From Okapia johnstoni (taxonomy: Eukaryota; Chordata; Mammalia; Artiodactyla; Giraffidae), in NCBI GenBank assembly GCA_024291935.2, contig CM044309.1, positions 32,946,001 to 33,010,000 on the forward strand: DNA of 64,000 bases, given 5' to 3'. The translations under genes and the position numbers were made by a program. Under the pieces are notes generated by a model. It had not been told where the DNA came from, did no database searches, and worked only from the letters and a program-made list of their open reading frames with translations. Below are positions 11,168 to 22,010 of this stretch, piece by piece. Numbering within the stretch: position 1 is the first letter of the stretch; every line of letters begins with the position of its first letter.

Positions 11168-13004
11168 ATTCACCACCTTATCAAGCAATCTTATTTTGAC
11201 TGGTCTTTTAGTTTTTGTTAAAGAATCCGAACTGCATCTTTATTGATTCAACTTTGATAGATATAATGTGTCTTGAAGTCAAAAGCCACAGCAATCCTTT
11301 GTATTTGATAAATGATATTATTTTAACTCAGATCATACCTTCTATGAAGGTATTATTCATCCTAGTTTAGGTATATAATGTTATGATTGCTATTGGTTTG
11401 TTTGCTTTTCTTCAAAATTGAAAACAATACTCAGCTGCTATTTTTTATCATCATTAAGTAATCCACGAGTATCCTGGGAACATATTTACTATAATGTATA
11501 ACTTTATCTCAAGAGGAAATATGTGGCTTTTACCTTTAAAATGTTTCAATTATTCTGAGCTATGTTTTCTCTCTTATCATGAGACATCCAACTGATTTTC
11601 CACACGTGCCTCAAGCTGTACCAAATCCTTCTTGAGCAGCAGGGATCAGAAGCATCGACTCTTTGGAACCAGGAATGTAAAGGATCAAGCAACTGTCACT
11701 GATCAGAGCTAGGTGAATTGATGCATGTATAAACACAGGTAGGTGAATTGATGCATGTATAAATCACAATAGTCAGAAACCAAGCAAATAGATAGTAATC
11801 CAGGGTGAAAGGGCAGTATTGAATGGAGAATGAGAAAAATCAATGGCAGAAAGACTAGGCAGAAGCATCATATATAACTCATGAATGATGAAAAACAAAT
11901 TGTCCGACAAAAAAGGAAGAACAATCAATAAACGTGATGGGCTGTAATACAGCTGTTAAAACGACAATTCTGGTAATTGGGTAGAAACACTGAAATACCA
12001 TGATTCTAAATGAATAAAATACATGACACTGACAACATGTTCAGTATTGTTGTTTTAATAAAAAATCAACTACACCTGGACAAAATTTGTAAGCAAATAT
12101 GAATAAATAAATATTAGAGAGTTAGAACGATGGTTAGATTAAGAAAATAAACTTTTCATTGGTTTGACAATAATTTTAAACTCTGTTACTAAGATACGGA
12201 TTTAAGAGAATGCGAAAAGTAATGGCAGCAAGAAGACCATTTACTAAGGCAGGCATCTGCCTCAGTCAAGACATTTTATATATTTCCTGTTAGTAAGAAC
12301 GAATGCTTTTTAACCGTCTCCTGTATACTAAGTCTTTTAAACAAATGTCAGTTCTTAACCACGGTTAGTATCAGCTTTGCAAATATTATTCCTTGCACTC
12401 ATAAGAAACGGATAAAATGAATATGCAGGCAATGAGAGAGGGAGGGGGGAAGTAAAATAAAGACATTTCATGCTATTCTCTCAAGGAAGGTATAAAAGAA
12501 ATGTATGATGACATCTGTTCTCAAGGCACTGAGAATTTAGGTGAGTGAGGGAGAAGGAGAAATGGACTTGAAATAACTGGCAGTAAAATACTCCATTTTC
12601 TGTTGTCTCAAGCTACAATAACAGATTAAACTAGAAAATAAACACATAAAAGCAACCCCAACAGTGTTTCTTAAGAGCAATGTGAGAATTTGTAGCAGAA
12701 CAGTTCTACAATTGTGCAAGACTATTTCATGAATTGCAAGATGGTTTACTCAGTATCTGAAACAGTGTTTCTCAATTTTTATTTCATTATTCCTACTAAG
12801 ACTTTTCCAGACATTTGTCTTTATAAATCCACTGCTTTTTGCATACCTGGAAACATATAGTCTATACCTAATACTCTTTAAATGAATAAAGGTTGTATCT
12901 ATTCAGGAAAAGTTTAAGAGAATTTAGAAATCAAAGTAAGACTGAAGGTATACACGGATTTTGCAAAGGAGAAGCATTTCTCAGTTGAGGGAATATTAGG
13001 AAGT
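11168..13004. other. AT-rich stretch, little recognisable
   Basis: Mostly single-copy-looking. Holds a 30-bp tandem duplication at 11710. The first part could continue an L1 relic. No gene seen. Confidence 0.45.
11710..11769. repeat. Tandem duplication, two copies of a 30-bp unit
   Basis: The unit starting 'taggtgaattgatgcatgta' occurs at 11710 and again at 11740 with near-perfect identity; the second copy gains a T after 'gtataaa'. Confidence 0.93.
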
Positions 13005-13382
13005 TGTTATTGTTGTTCAGTCACTCAGTCATGTCCAACTCTTTGTAACCCCATAAACTGCAACACATCAGGCTTCCTTGTCCTTCACTATCTCCTGGAG
13101 TTTGCTCAAACTCATGTTCATTGAGTCAGTGATGCCATCCAACCATCTCATCCTCTGTTGCCCCCTTCTCCTCCTGCCCTCAATCTTGCCCAGCATCAGG
13201 ATCTTTTCCAATGAGTCGGCTCTTCGTATCAGGTGGCCAAAGTATTGAAACTTCAGCTGCAGCATCAGTCCTTCCAATGAATATTCAGGGTTGATTTCCT
13301 TTTGGATTGACTGGTTTGATATCCTTGCTGTCCACAGGACCCTCAAGAGTCTTCTCCAGAACCACAGTTGCAAAGCATTAAG
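13005..13382 (-). mobile_element. BovB LINE 3' fragment
   Basis: Starts with a TTG-rich tail, then 'ttcagtcactcagtcatgtc' and the ORF2 C-terminal segment. On the minus strand part of that segment stays open (within 13068-13415). Confidence 0.93.
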
Positions 13383-13439
13383 AAGAAAGATTGTCAACTG
13401 TATGTTGGGGAACACAAAGGAGTCACATTAAGTATACAA

Positions 13440-13690
13440 AGAGGAGACTATGAAAAGCCTTAAAAACAATTCTTGGGAGTTAGGACTAAAAGCTGAAAGT
13501 GAAAAGAAAGAAACCATCATAGGAGTTTACAGAGAAACGTGATAAAAATTGTCTTTTAGGAAAATTGACCTGGAAACATTATAAAAGATGAATCAGAAAG
13601 AGGAGAGAATAAAAGAATGTAGATTAACTAGAAGACTGCCAGTAATTGGGTGTGCACTCAAGAAATGACAATTGTAAGGGGGAAAAATGA
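13440..13690 (-). mobile_element. LINE-2 relic (probable)
   Basis: The order 'tgaaaagcctta', 'cataggagtttacagagaaa', 'tcttttaggaaaattgacct' resembles the antisense of LINE-2. Boundaries uncertain. Confidence 0.45.
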
Positions 13691-13734
13691 GAAGACTGAG
13701 CTTCTTCCAAAGAGAACATGGCAGAACATTTCCT

Positions 13735-14120
13735 CACTGAAAACTCTTGATTGCAAGTAACTGAAATTGGCTTAAACAACAAGGAAAAATATGGACTCCT
13801 ATTGCTGGATATCAAAAGAAGTGCACCCTTTTGGAGGAACTTAATCCAGTTTCCTTAACTCCATTTCCTTAAGAATCATTGACTCAGCACTCATCCACAT
13901 GTTGGATTCACTCCCAAAGTGATATTAACATAATGACCTCCTTTCATACACAAATATATCCTGAGAAAAAGCAGGAGAAAAAAAAAAAGGTAATTGCTTC
14001 CGAAAGTTCTCCTGGAAGAGTAATAAAGAATTTCCCCAGAATCTCCAACAAATCTGTCCTTGAATCTCAGGAAACTGAACTGGTTTATATGACAACTGCT
14101 GATGCATTTGGGCAAGAGGA
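13735..14120 (+). mobile_element. Old mammalian interspersed repeat, family unresolved
   Basis: 'ttgcaagtaactgaaattgg' with 'cttaaacaacaaggaaaaat' is the start of the same old repeat family suspected at 4270-4720. The remainder is poorly preserved. Confidence 0.35.
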
Positions 14121-14149
14121 AAAAATTTTCCTTAGATCATTCTGGTGCA

Positions 14150-14280
14150 TTCCTGGACTTGGGCATGGCAACCCACTCCAGTATTCTTGGCTGAAGAATC
14201 CCATGGACAGAGGAGCCTGGCAGACTACAGTCCATGGGGTGGGAAAGAGTTGGACATGACTGAAGCGACAGAATGCACAT
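14150..14280 (+). mobile_element. Bov-tA SINE, 5'-truncated
   Basis: Lacks the tRNA-like head. Starts near 'gggcatggcaacccactcca' and ends 'ttggacatgactgaagcgac'. No Pol III promoter remains. Confidence 0.9.
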
Positions 14281-14572
14281 GTGGGCTACCTGGGAGAAGA
14301 TGGGTTAATCAAATGGACAGTCAGCAATGATCCTGGAGCCTAGGGAAAATATCAGAGCTGGAAACAGAAATTTAGCTGTCACCCTTATAGAAGGGAATGA
14401 GCTCACCAAGAGTAAGAATAAATATGGAAATATGACGATTCTTTTTCTCATATTAGAGGAGGGAAAAAGAGATACTAGTAGATATAAAAGAAAAAAGAGC
14501 CATCAGATCAAACGAGTAGTAAATGCAGTATAATCATAGAAGTTTAAAAGAGAAAAAAAAAATATTAAGGAA

Positions 14573-14794
14573 GGGCTTTCCAGGTGGTGCTAGTGGTAAA
14601 GAACCCACCTGCCAATGCAGGAGACATAAGAGACTTGGGTTCGATCCCTGAGTCAGGAAGATTCCCTGGAGGAGGGCATGGCAACCCACCCCAGTCTTCT
14701 TGCCTGGAGAATTCCATGGGCAGAGGAGCCTGGTGGCCTACAGTCCAAAGGGTCACAAAGAGTCAGACACAACTGAAGTGACAGCACGCACTCA
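14573..14794 (+). mobile_element. Bov-tA SINE, full length
   Basis: Head 'gggctttccaggtggtgc', B-box 'gggttcgatccct', body, and tail 'gtcagacacaactgaagtga'. Short open frames on both strands are SINE artefacts. Confidence 0.93.
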
Positions 14795-15334
14795 CATAAG
14801 GCCATATTAAATAACTGACCATGGAACTTAAAGTGGAAAGGGCATTGTAAACCAAAGGGTGCTGATGGACAGATTTCCCTTGTTTATCAGGTGACACAGA
14901 CAGCGTTAGGTTCCATTTAATTGAATTTGCACTATAACAGAGTAGACTTGCTAGCTTTGTGTTTTACTTTGAGTTACCATGAAAGTACAGCTTGAATAAG
15001 AACTTGGGTCCAGGTAGTTTTTTCAGAGGAAAGTCTAGGAAGAAGAGAGAGTCCCAGGAGTGAGACAGGAAAGTGATTAAAAACCCATAGCTTGTTGTTA
15101 CTGATTTCAACCAGCTTTAGCAGACAGTTCAGTATAGATACCAACATCCCACACCTCAAGCTTCAGTGGTGCTGTGTCTAGGTTTCTAACCCAAATCTTT
15201 CTCTGCAGCCCAGCAACAGAGGTGAAATGGCAGAGGTGTTGACAAACCTGGGGCAACCTCAGCCACTGGGAAATGGGACTGAGTCAGTCAATACCACTGG
15301 GTCAATCAGGGTCTGTTGTACCAGTTGGTTACCA
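14795..15334. other. Stretch without recognised features
   Basis: Mixed-composition single-copy-looking DNA; no gene or named repeat. Confidence 0.45.
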
Positions 15335-15348
15335 AGGTGGGCAACTGA

Positions 15349-15495
15349 TTTGATCCCTGGGTTGGAAAGATGTCCTGGAGGAGGGCATGGCAATCTACTC
15401 CAGTATTCTTGCGTGGAGAATCCCATGGACAGAAGAGCCTGGTGGGCTACAGTTCACAGGGTCTCAAAGAGTCAGACATGAATGAAGCAACATGC
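15349..15495 (+). mobile_element. Bov-tA SINE, 5'-truncated, with target-site duplication
   Basis: Begins at the B-box region ('tgatccctgggttgg') and ends in 'gtcagacatgaatgaagcaa'. Flanked by 14-bp direct repeats with one mismatch (15335-15348 and 15496-15509). Confidence 0.92.
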
Positions 15496-15509
15496 AGGTA
15501 GGCAACTGA

Positions 15510-15794
15510 GACTCAGTCCATCTGATTCATGCACAAAAACTGTGCGGAAGGCCTGCAAGTGCCCCATCACGTTGCACACGGAGAGAGGATGGCCTCCAGG
15601 TGTTCACTCCTTGCCATTCCCAGCTGCACCTGCTCTGGTCATTCAGAGAAAGCCCCGAAGCAGAAAAGCAGAGTCACAACTTCAGGCTCTGGTAAGAGGT
15701 TGGCCAACGCAGACCACAGCCCACCACAGCTGCACTGAAATCAGTCACTGAGGGGGTTGTGACACAGGCATCACACGCAGCTGCCACACCAGGG
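15510..15794. other. Relatively GC-rich, unassigned segment
   Basis: Clearly richer in G+C than its surroundings and open in more than one frame on the + strand (for example 15482-15751, 89 codons). I recognise no protein family and no splice context that would make it an exon. Confidence 0.4.
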
Positions 15795-16015
15795 TGGGGT
15801 TTCTTATCCGCATCACTGGTGACATTTTGGACCAGAGAGAATTCTTTGTTATGGGGGCTTCCCTGTGCACTGTAAGATGTAAGGGCCAGCAGCATCCCTG
15901 GCCTTTCCTCCTTAGATACTAGTTGCCCCCTGCCCAGTTGTTACAGCTTAAAATGCCTCTAGGCATTGCTAAATGTCCCTAGGGAGGCAAAATCCCCTTC
16001 CGTGGAGAACCAGTG
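15795..16015 (-). mobile_element. MER5A hAT DNA transposon, near full length
   Basis: Follows the reverse-complement MER5A from 'cactggtgacattttggacc' through 'agcagcatccctggcc' to 'ggagaaccagtg'. Non-autonomous and encodes nothing. Better preserved than the copy at the window start. Confidence 0.85.
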
Positions 16016-16020
16016 TGCAA

Positions 16021-16310
16021 CACTGTAATTTTGGGCAAGTTTCTTCACTTCTCTAAATCTCAGTTTCTCATCTGTAAATTGAGCGTAATAGAGGGCCAAC
16101 CTCAGGTGCTCTGTGTGTGCATATGTTCAGTCGCGTCTGTTGTTTCTGTTTGTGACCCTGTGGACCATAACCCACCAGGCTCCTCTGTCTGTGGGATTCT
16201 CCAGGCAAGAATACTGGAGTGTTTGGGGGAAGGATTAAATGATATGGAGAACATTCATTACAGAGCAGAGTACCTGCTGCACAGTACGTGTTAACAACAA
16301 TAATGCCGAA
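16021..16310 (+). mobile_element. MIR SINE split by a Bov-tA fragment
   Basis: Left half 'ttgggcaagtttcttcactt' and 'ctcagtttctcatctgtaaa'; right half 'aaggattaaatgatatggag' and 'cacagtacgtgtta' after the inserted SINE. Confidence 0.8.
16110..16222 (-). mobile_element. Bov-tA SINE fragment inside MIR
   Basis: 'catatgttcagtcgcgtctg' to 'ggcaagaatactggagtg'; 5'-truncated on the minus strand, so the tRNA-like head is missing. Confidence 0.88.
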
Positions 16311-16649
16311 AACTTCTGTACTTGACAGTAGTGAATTTTTATGGCTAGAATTCAAGGTTTATTTTCCCCTTCTCTGATTAAAAATAATGATAATAAAGTA
16401 CTTATTCCTAATATCTGTTTCTGCAAATGGAGCAAAGGCTGAATTTCAATGTGAGTAAATCAGTAAGAAGTCAACATCAATCACTTTTGATCCTTTTTTA
16501 TTACCAAACACCAATTAATTCTCCTAAGTTAACATGACTATGTGTCACTTGTTGTAGCTAAGTAAATGCAGGATGTAAAGGAAATAAAAGAACTCTGCTT
16601 AAGAAGTGACCAGTCCAAGTTCCATGAATGAAACAGGGCACTCAAAGCC
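16311..16649. other. AT-rich stretch without recognised features
   Basis: No gene or named repeat seen. Confidence 0.4.
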
Positions 16650-16828
16650 AGTGCACTGGGACAACCCAGAGGGATGGGATGGGGAGGGTGGTGGGAGAGA
16701 GATTCAGGATGGGGGACACATGTACAGCCATGGCTGATTCATGTCAATGTATGGCAAAAACCACCACAATATTGTAAAGTAATTAGCCTCCAGTTAAAAT
16801 AAATTAATTAATTTTTTAAAAAAAGAAG
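16650..16828 (+). mobile_element. Ruminant L1 3' end
   Basis: 'cactgggacaacccagaggg', then a G-rich tract and 'cacaatattgtaaagtaatt', ending in an A-rich tail. This is the typical 3' end of the younger ruminant L1 lineage; all coding sequence is truncated away. Confidence 0.8.
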
Positions 16829-17527
16829 AGAATAGAAAATTAGAATACCCTACTCAAGAATCATCTTGCTACATTTACACCTCAGTATTTTGCAAAATGC
16901 AGATTTAAAATGTACATTTACTGAAACAAATTTTTCAAACATAGTCGGCAATCTCAGGCTTAAAGGCATGAATATTTCAGGTTTATTAGCATAAACTGAA
17001 TACCAGCATGCAAACACTGAAATGAATTTATGGAAATTGTTAATGATTCATTACATAGAATAATTAGATTTTTGTATGATCTGAGCAAATGCATTAGCAA
17101 AAACAATTATGCACTGATACAGTGTAAAACCACTCTCAGGGAAAAAGCCATTAGTGTAATAAAAAGGACATTTTGCAGGGGCTCCTCCTGTACTTTCTTT
17201 GACTCGGTCCCAAACAGCTGTTGCCATCTGCCAGGGAGAGCCCTTGGCAGAGATATTTGACCAACTTCTGCTAAACCCTTCTTTGCTGAAAATGCCTACC
17301 CCAAAACTCTCAGAGGCCCAAGATCTTTGAGAAGTAGCGAACGAATACCAATGAGCTGACTTATCTCATTCTAAAGGATTGTAAGAGAAAAATGAAACAA
17401 CGTAAGAATGAAAAGTATATTCATGGGAAATTGCTTGTGGTTTCTGAGTCTGTCTCTCTCAAACTTTTAGCGGGTGTGTCTTTTTGCCCACAGGGGACTC
17501 ACTGTTCACACTTGTTGCTTCATTTTG
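16829..17527. other. Stretch without recognised features
   Basis: AT-rich to 17160, then somewhat more GC-rich. Nothing identifiable. Confidence 0.4.
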
Positions 17528-18132
17528 TAACCCCTTTTTTTCTTTTCTTTTATAGGTTATTACATAACATTGAGTATAGTTCCCTGTTCTATACAGTAAG
17601 TCCTTGTCAGTTATCTATTTTATATATAGTAGTGTGTATTTTTAAAACCCAAGCTGCTAATTTGTCCTTCCCCAACCCTTTCTCCTCTGGTAACTATTCG
17701 TTTTCTATGTCTGCGGGTCTATTTCTGTTTTTTGCATAAGTTCATTTGTATCATTTTGTAAATATTTCACATGTAAGTGATATTATCTGATATTTGTCTT
17801 TGTCTGGCTTACTTCACTTAGCATGATAACCTCCGGGTGCATTCGTGTTGCTGCAAATGGCATTATTTCATTCTTTTTTATAGCTGAATAATATTCTGTT
17901 GTATATATACACCACTTCTTCTAATCTATCCCTTTGTTGATCATCTTTAGGTTGTTTCCATGGTTTGGTTATTGTATATAGTGCTGCAATGAACACTGGG
18001 GTGCACATACCTTTTCGAATTATGATTTTCTCTGAATATATCCCCAGGAGTAGGATTGCTGAATCATATGGTAGCTCTATTTTTAGTTTTTTGTAGTAGC
18101 AGTTTTCTAGCTGTATGCTGCCACCCTGTTTG
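17528..18132 (-). mobile_element. L1 LINE 3' fragment
   Basis: Antisense L1 3' sequence: 'tataggttattacataacat', 'ttctatgtctgcgggtctat', 'gttgctgcaaatggcattat', 'tgctgaatcatatggtagct'. It ends abruptly where a plus-strand BovB begins. Confidence 0.88.
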
Positions 18133-18930
18133 TTTAATCTGTATGCTGAGTACATCATGAGAAATGCCGGGCTGCATCAGTTACAAGCAGGAATCAAGAT
18201 AGGTGGGAGAAACATCAACAACCTCAGATCACCCTAATGGCAGAAAGCGAAGAGGAACTAAAGAGCCTCTTGATGAGGGTGAAGGAGTAGAGTGAGACAG
18301 CAGGTTTAAAACTAAATATTAAAAAAACTAAGATCATGCCATTCGGCCCCATTACTGCATGACAAATAGAGGGGGGAAAGGTGGAAGTAGTGACAGATTT
18401 CCTCTTCTTGGGCTCTAAAATCACTGCGGTTGGTGACTGCAGCCAGGAAATCAGAAGATGTTTGCTTCTTGGCAGGAAAGCTATGAAAAGCTAGATGGTG
18501 TGTTAAAAAGCAGAGACATTACACTGCCAACCAAGATCCATACAGTCAAGCTTATGGTCTTCCCAGTGGTCACGTATGAGTGTGAGCGATGGACCGTAAA
18601 GAAGGCGGAGCACGGAGATCAAATCAGTCAAACTTAAGAGAAATCAACCCTGAATACTCATTGCAAGGACTGATGCTGAAGTTGAAACTCCAGTATTTTG
18701 GTCATCTAATACGAACAGCTGACTCATTGGAAAGGTCCTTGATGCTGGGAAAGATTGAGGGCAGGAGAAGAGGGTGTGAGAGGTTGAGATGGCTGGATGG
18801 CATCACCAATGCAATGGACATGAACTTGGGCAAACTTCGGGAGATGGTGAGGGACAGAGAGGCTTGGTGTGCTGCAGTCCATGAGGTCACAAAGAGTCAG
18901 ACAGGACTGAATGACTAAACAACAACTTTT
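18133..18930 (+). mobile_element. BovB LINE 3' part with an internal deletion
   Basis: Plus-strand BovB, entering within the reverse-transcriptase-distal part of ORF2 and running to the tail 'ctgaatgactaaacaacaac'. Comparison with the other copies here shows sequence missing at about 18608-18614: the block corresponding to 'aagcatcaattcttcggc' through 'agtccaagggactc' is absent. A 109-codon open frame (18589-18918) preserves the C-terminal end. Confidence 0.93.
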
Positions 18931-18989
18931 CTCGTAGTAGTTTGTAACCACTTTTAACGTGATTTCATACTCTTATTAAAGTGCTGGCA

Positions 18990-19072
18990 TCTAGAGATTG
19001 TCATATTTATATTCTGGGGCCCTGGCACAGAGCATTTAATAGATAATGAATCAGTGAATGAATGAATAAAAA
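18990..19072 (+). mobile_element. LINE-2 3' terminus (probable)
   Basis: 'ggggccctggcacagagcat' followed by 'gaatcagtgaatgaatgaat' is the usual LINE-2 end with its TGAA repeats. Confidence 0.55.
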
Positions 19073-20962
19073 TGTCAGTTAGTCCAACTCACCATGACTG
19101 GTGGAACAGGACCTAACATCAATTAAGAACTTAAAATATCTAAGTGTTCACAGGGATATCTCTGTAAGGACTATACCTCAGAACCACCCAGCCTTCCTAT
19201 CATGGCTTAGCCTTCCTAGAATAGATACAGTCTGGGGCAGCAGGAAATGAAGCAATCATGTGTAGACACTGAATGCTCAGAGCCCTGTGACTTTAACGAG
19301 ATCTACACCCCACCACCCCTGCCAAGAAAAGAAGTTAGGCGATCTTCCAGATCACTGAAACAAAGATGTCTGCCAGGAATTGCCAGTTAACTCAAGCTAA
19401 GTAGGTTGTTGTTGTTTTTTTTTTTTCCTGCTCAAATTAATAGTATAATTGCCTTAATTCTCCATTTGTCTGTTCATGTGCAGACATAGCTTCAGATAAA
19501 ATAATTTGAGGTGGCGAGTCCTGGGGGAATAAAAGGGAAGGAGCCCAGAGACAAAGGAGGAACTTTCAAAACTAGCTCAACTGTGTCACAGAAGAGGCTG
19601 AGTGCATCCAGGTGGCAGTCAGGAAATTATGAAACGAAATTGGATCTACATAAATGATTAGGAAATGCTTTTTTGAATTTTACAAGTAAGAATTATAGCA
19701 ATTTTCATACTGTGAACCATTTGATTTTACCTGAATCTATCAACATTTCAAAAGTAAATCCTTCTATCAGTTGTTTCTATCTGACTGTGAGGAACCTTTT
19801 CTGTAAGAATTCAATCTGGAAAGCTTCAAACAAACAGTGGTAAAGATAAAATGGTTTGAAAAACTAAACTTAAATAATTCTACTGTCTCCCAGGAAGTGA
19901 CTCTGAATAATAAAAAATCAAATTAAGTACGGTAGAGTCTCACATTGATGTCATCTTGGAAGTCTTGGCTCTGAGACTGTGCTAGAGATGGACAAGTATT
20001 TTAACGAGAGTTCTGGGTTTTCATTACCAATCTCGGTTATATTTCATCCAAAACAATTCACCCTCTACTGCCTTGGTTTTGGTGACAACCAGTCATGAAC
20101 TTCAATGAACAATCACATGAACAATCACAGCATAGCTTAAAATCTGACAGAAAAATAAGCAGGCACCATATAAATTACAATGAGATAATCTGTGAGAAAT
20201 CGTGAACCGCAGCACACCATGCACATCTGAGTTATTATGTCATGGAAGGCTCACTGGAGTATTTTTTTTGTTTTAATAAAATGATGTGACTAATTAGAAG
20301 GACAAAACCTCATTACATTGTTTAACCTGATTTTCCTTTTTAATTATTGGAAGCTTATCTACTTTCTTCGAGCAGATTTCTTTTCTGAATGGAGATCTCT
20401 CCCTGCTGTGATTAGATTTCACAGAGACCATGAGATACATCACCTCTGGAACTGTTTGAGCCAAAGGAATATCGGATTAGTCTACCTGCATTAATTTTAA
20501 TTCACCTTGGAGACCGTAGAACAGGAAAAAAGTGAATGAGAGAAAAGTAAATCCAGATTACTGACTCTTGAACCCAGGTAGTTCAAATTATGGCTAAGAT
20601 CCCCTTGCTTACTTGAAATTCTATTCCTGGGCCTTGAAAAAAATTCACAGACATACTCTGAGTCAGATTTGGGGCATAACATGAAATGACTTTGTTATTG
20701 TCAGCTAAATGACCTGAAAAATATTTTTTTTCTTGAAGCCTCAATCATTTCTTTTCCAGACCTAATGGTTTAAAAATGATTTGTGAAGTTGACATATATT
20801 TTAAAGCAAAATACATAAATGTTCATACATTTAAAAAATAGACTTAAGGAATCATAAGACCTTAGTGAATAGCATTATAAACCAAATAGTGACTTCCTTT
20901 GTTTTAACTTTCTTTTTCATTCTTTAGGACACTTTTTTCTCTTCAAAGTTTGGTACTCTGTG
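19073..20962. other. Repeat-poor block
   Basis: No repeat family identified over almost 1.9 kb. Several AT-rich islands with TAATTA-like and 'cattaattttaattc' motifs occur. No exon recognised. Confidence 0.5.
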
Positions 20963-20998
20963 AGGAGTACTGGAGTGGGGTGCCATTGCCTTCTCCTG
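20963..20998 (-). mobile_element. Tiny Bov-A SINE remnant
   Basis: 'agtactggagtggggtgcca' and 'ttgccttctcc' match the end of a Bov-A unit; only about 35 bp are present. Confidence 0.75.
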
Positions 20999-21644
20999 AG
21001 AGGGAAAAGTATGCATTTAAATGTCTCATCAGATTAAATAATTTTAATGGGAAATTCTTTTGAAAAATTTGTTGACATACTTTTGAATTCTCTCACCAGT
21101 TTTTTTTAAATGAACCTGTCCCCAATTGACCTATGTTAAAACATTCATAAAAATAGATATTTTAAAGATGTTTTAACAAAAATATTTCATCCTAAGAAGA
21201 GATAATCAACCATTACCTTGCTATTTATTTTCTTTTCCTTCACTGTGCCCTGGGGCTTACATTGCTTCTTAAATTGCTTCTCGATGCCTCTGTTGCTACT
21301 CTGAGTCCCAGCTGGGAGATACTGATACTTGGAACACATTATGATACAGTTTGCAGCAATGCTGTTTCAGTAGAGTTCAGTTTTTCTAAGACCTAGCTCA
21401 AATTCAGTTCAAATAACATCTCATCGGTTAATCAAATTCTCTTAACTAAAATTTTGTAGAATTAATACTCTGTAAAATGATTGGTCTCTTATCATACATT
21501 TAAATTGCTTTGTTCAGAAATTTGGGTCACGATATTGGTCTGGTAAAGTATACTTGGGAATATCTATTTTTATTCTTAACAGTTTCACTTTCTTTTAGAT
21601 TTTGAAGAAAATAAACAGGAAGATTAAAAAAAAAACTCACTGTG
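20999..21644. other. Stretch without recognised features
   Basis: AT-rich; no gene or named repeat. Confidence 0.4.
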
Positions 21645-22010
21645 GTGGACTCTGATGCTACTATTCCTTATATGTGGCACCTTAAAAAAAAAAGATACAA
21701 ATGCACTTATTTAAAAAACAGAAACAGACTCACAGGCATAGAAAACAAACTCATGGTTATCAAAAGGGAAAGGAGGCAAGGGGGAATAAATTTGGGGTTT
21801 GGGATTAACAGATACACATTCCTATATATATAAAGTAGATAACCAACAAGGACCTACTGTAAAGTACAGGGAACTATATTCAATACCTTATAATAACCTA
21901 AAATGGAAAAGAATCTGAATCACTTTGCTATACACTTGAAGCTAACACAACATTGTAAATCAACTATATTTTCAAAATTTTTTAAATAAAATCAAATAAG
22001 AAATAAAATA
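21645..22010 (+). mobile_element. L1 LINE 3' end
   Basis: 'acaaactcatggttatcaaa', 'tactgtaaagtacagggaac', 'tgaagctaacacaacattgt', then an A-rich tail: the classic 3' end of an L1. Non-coding except for a 63-codon accidental frame. Confidence 0.88.
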
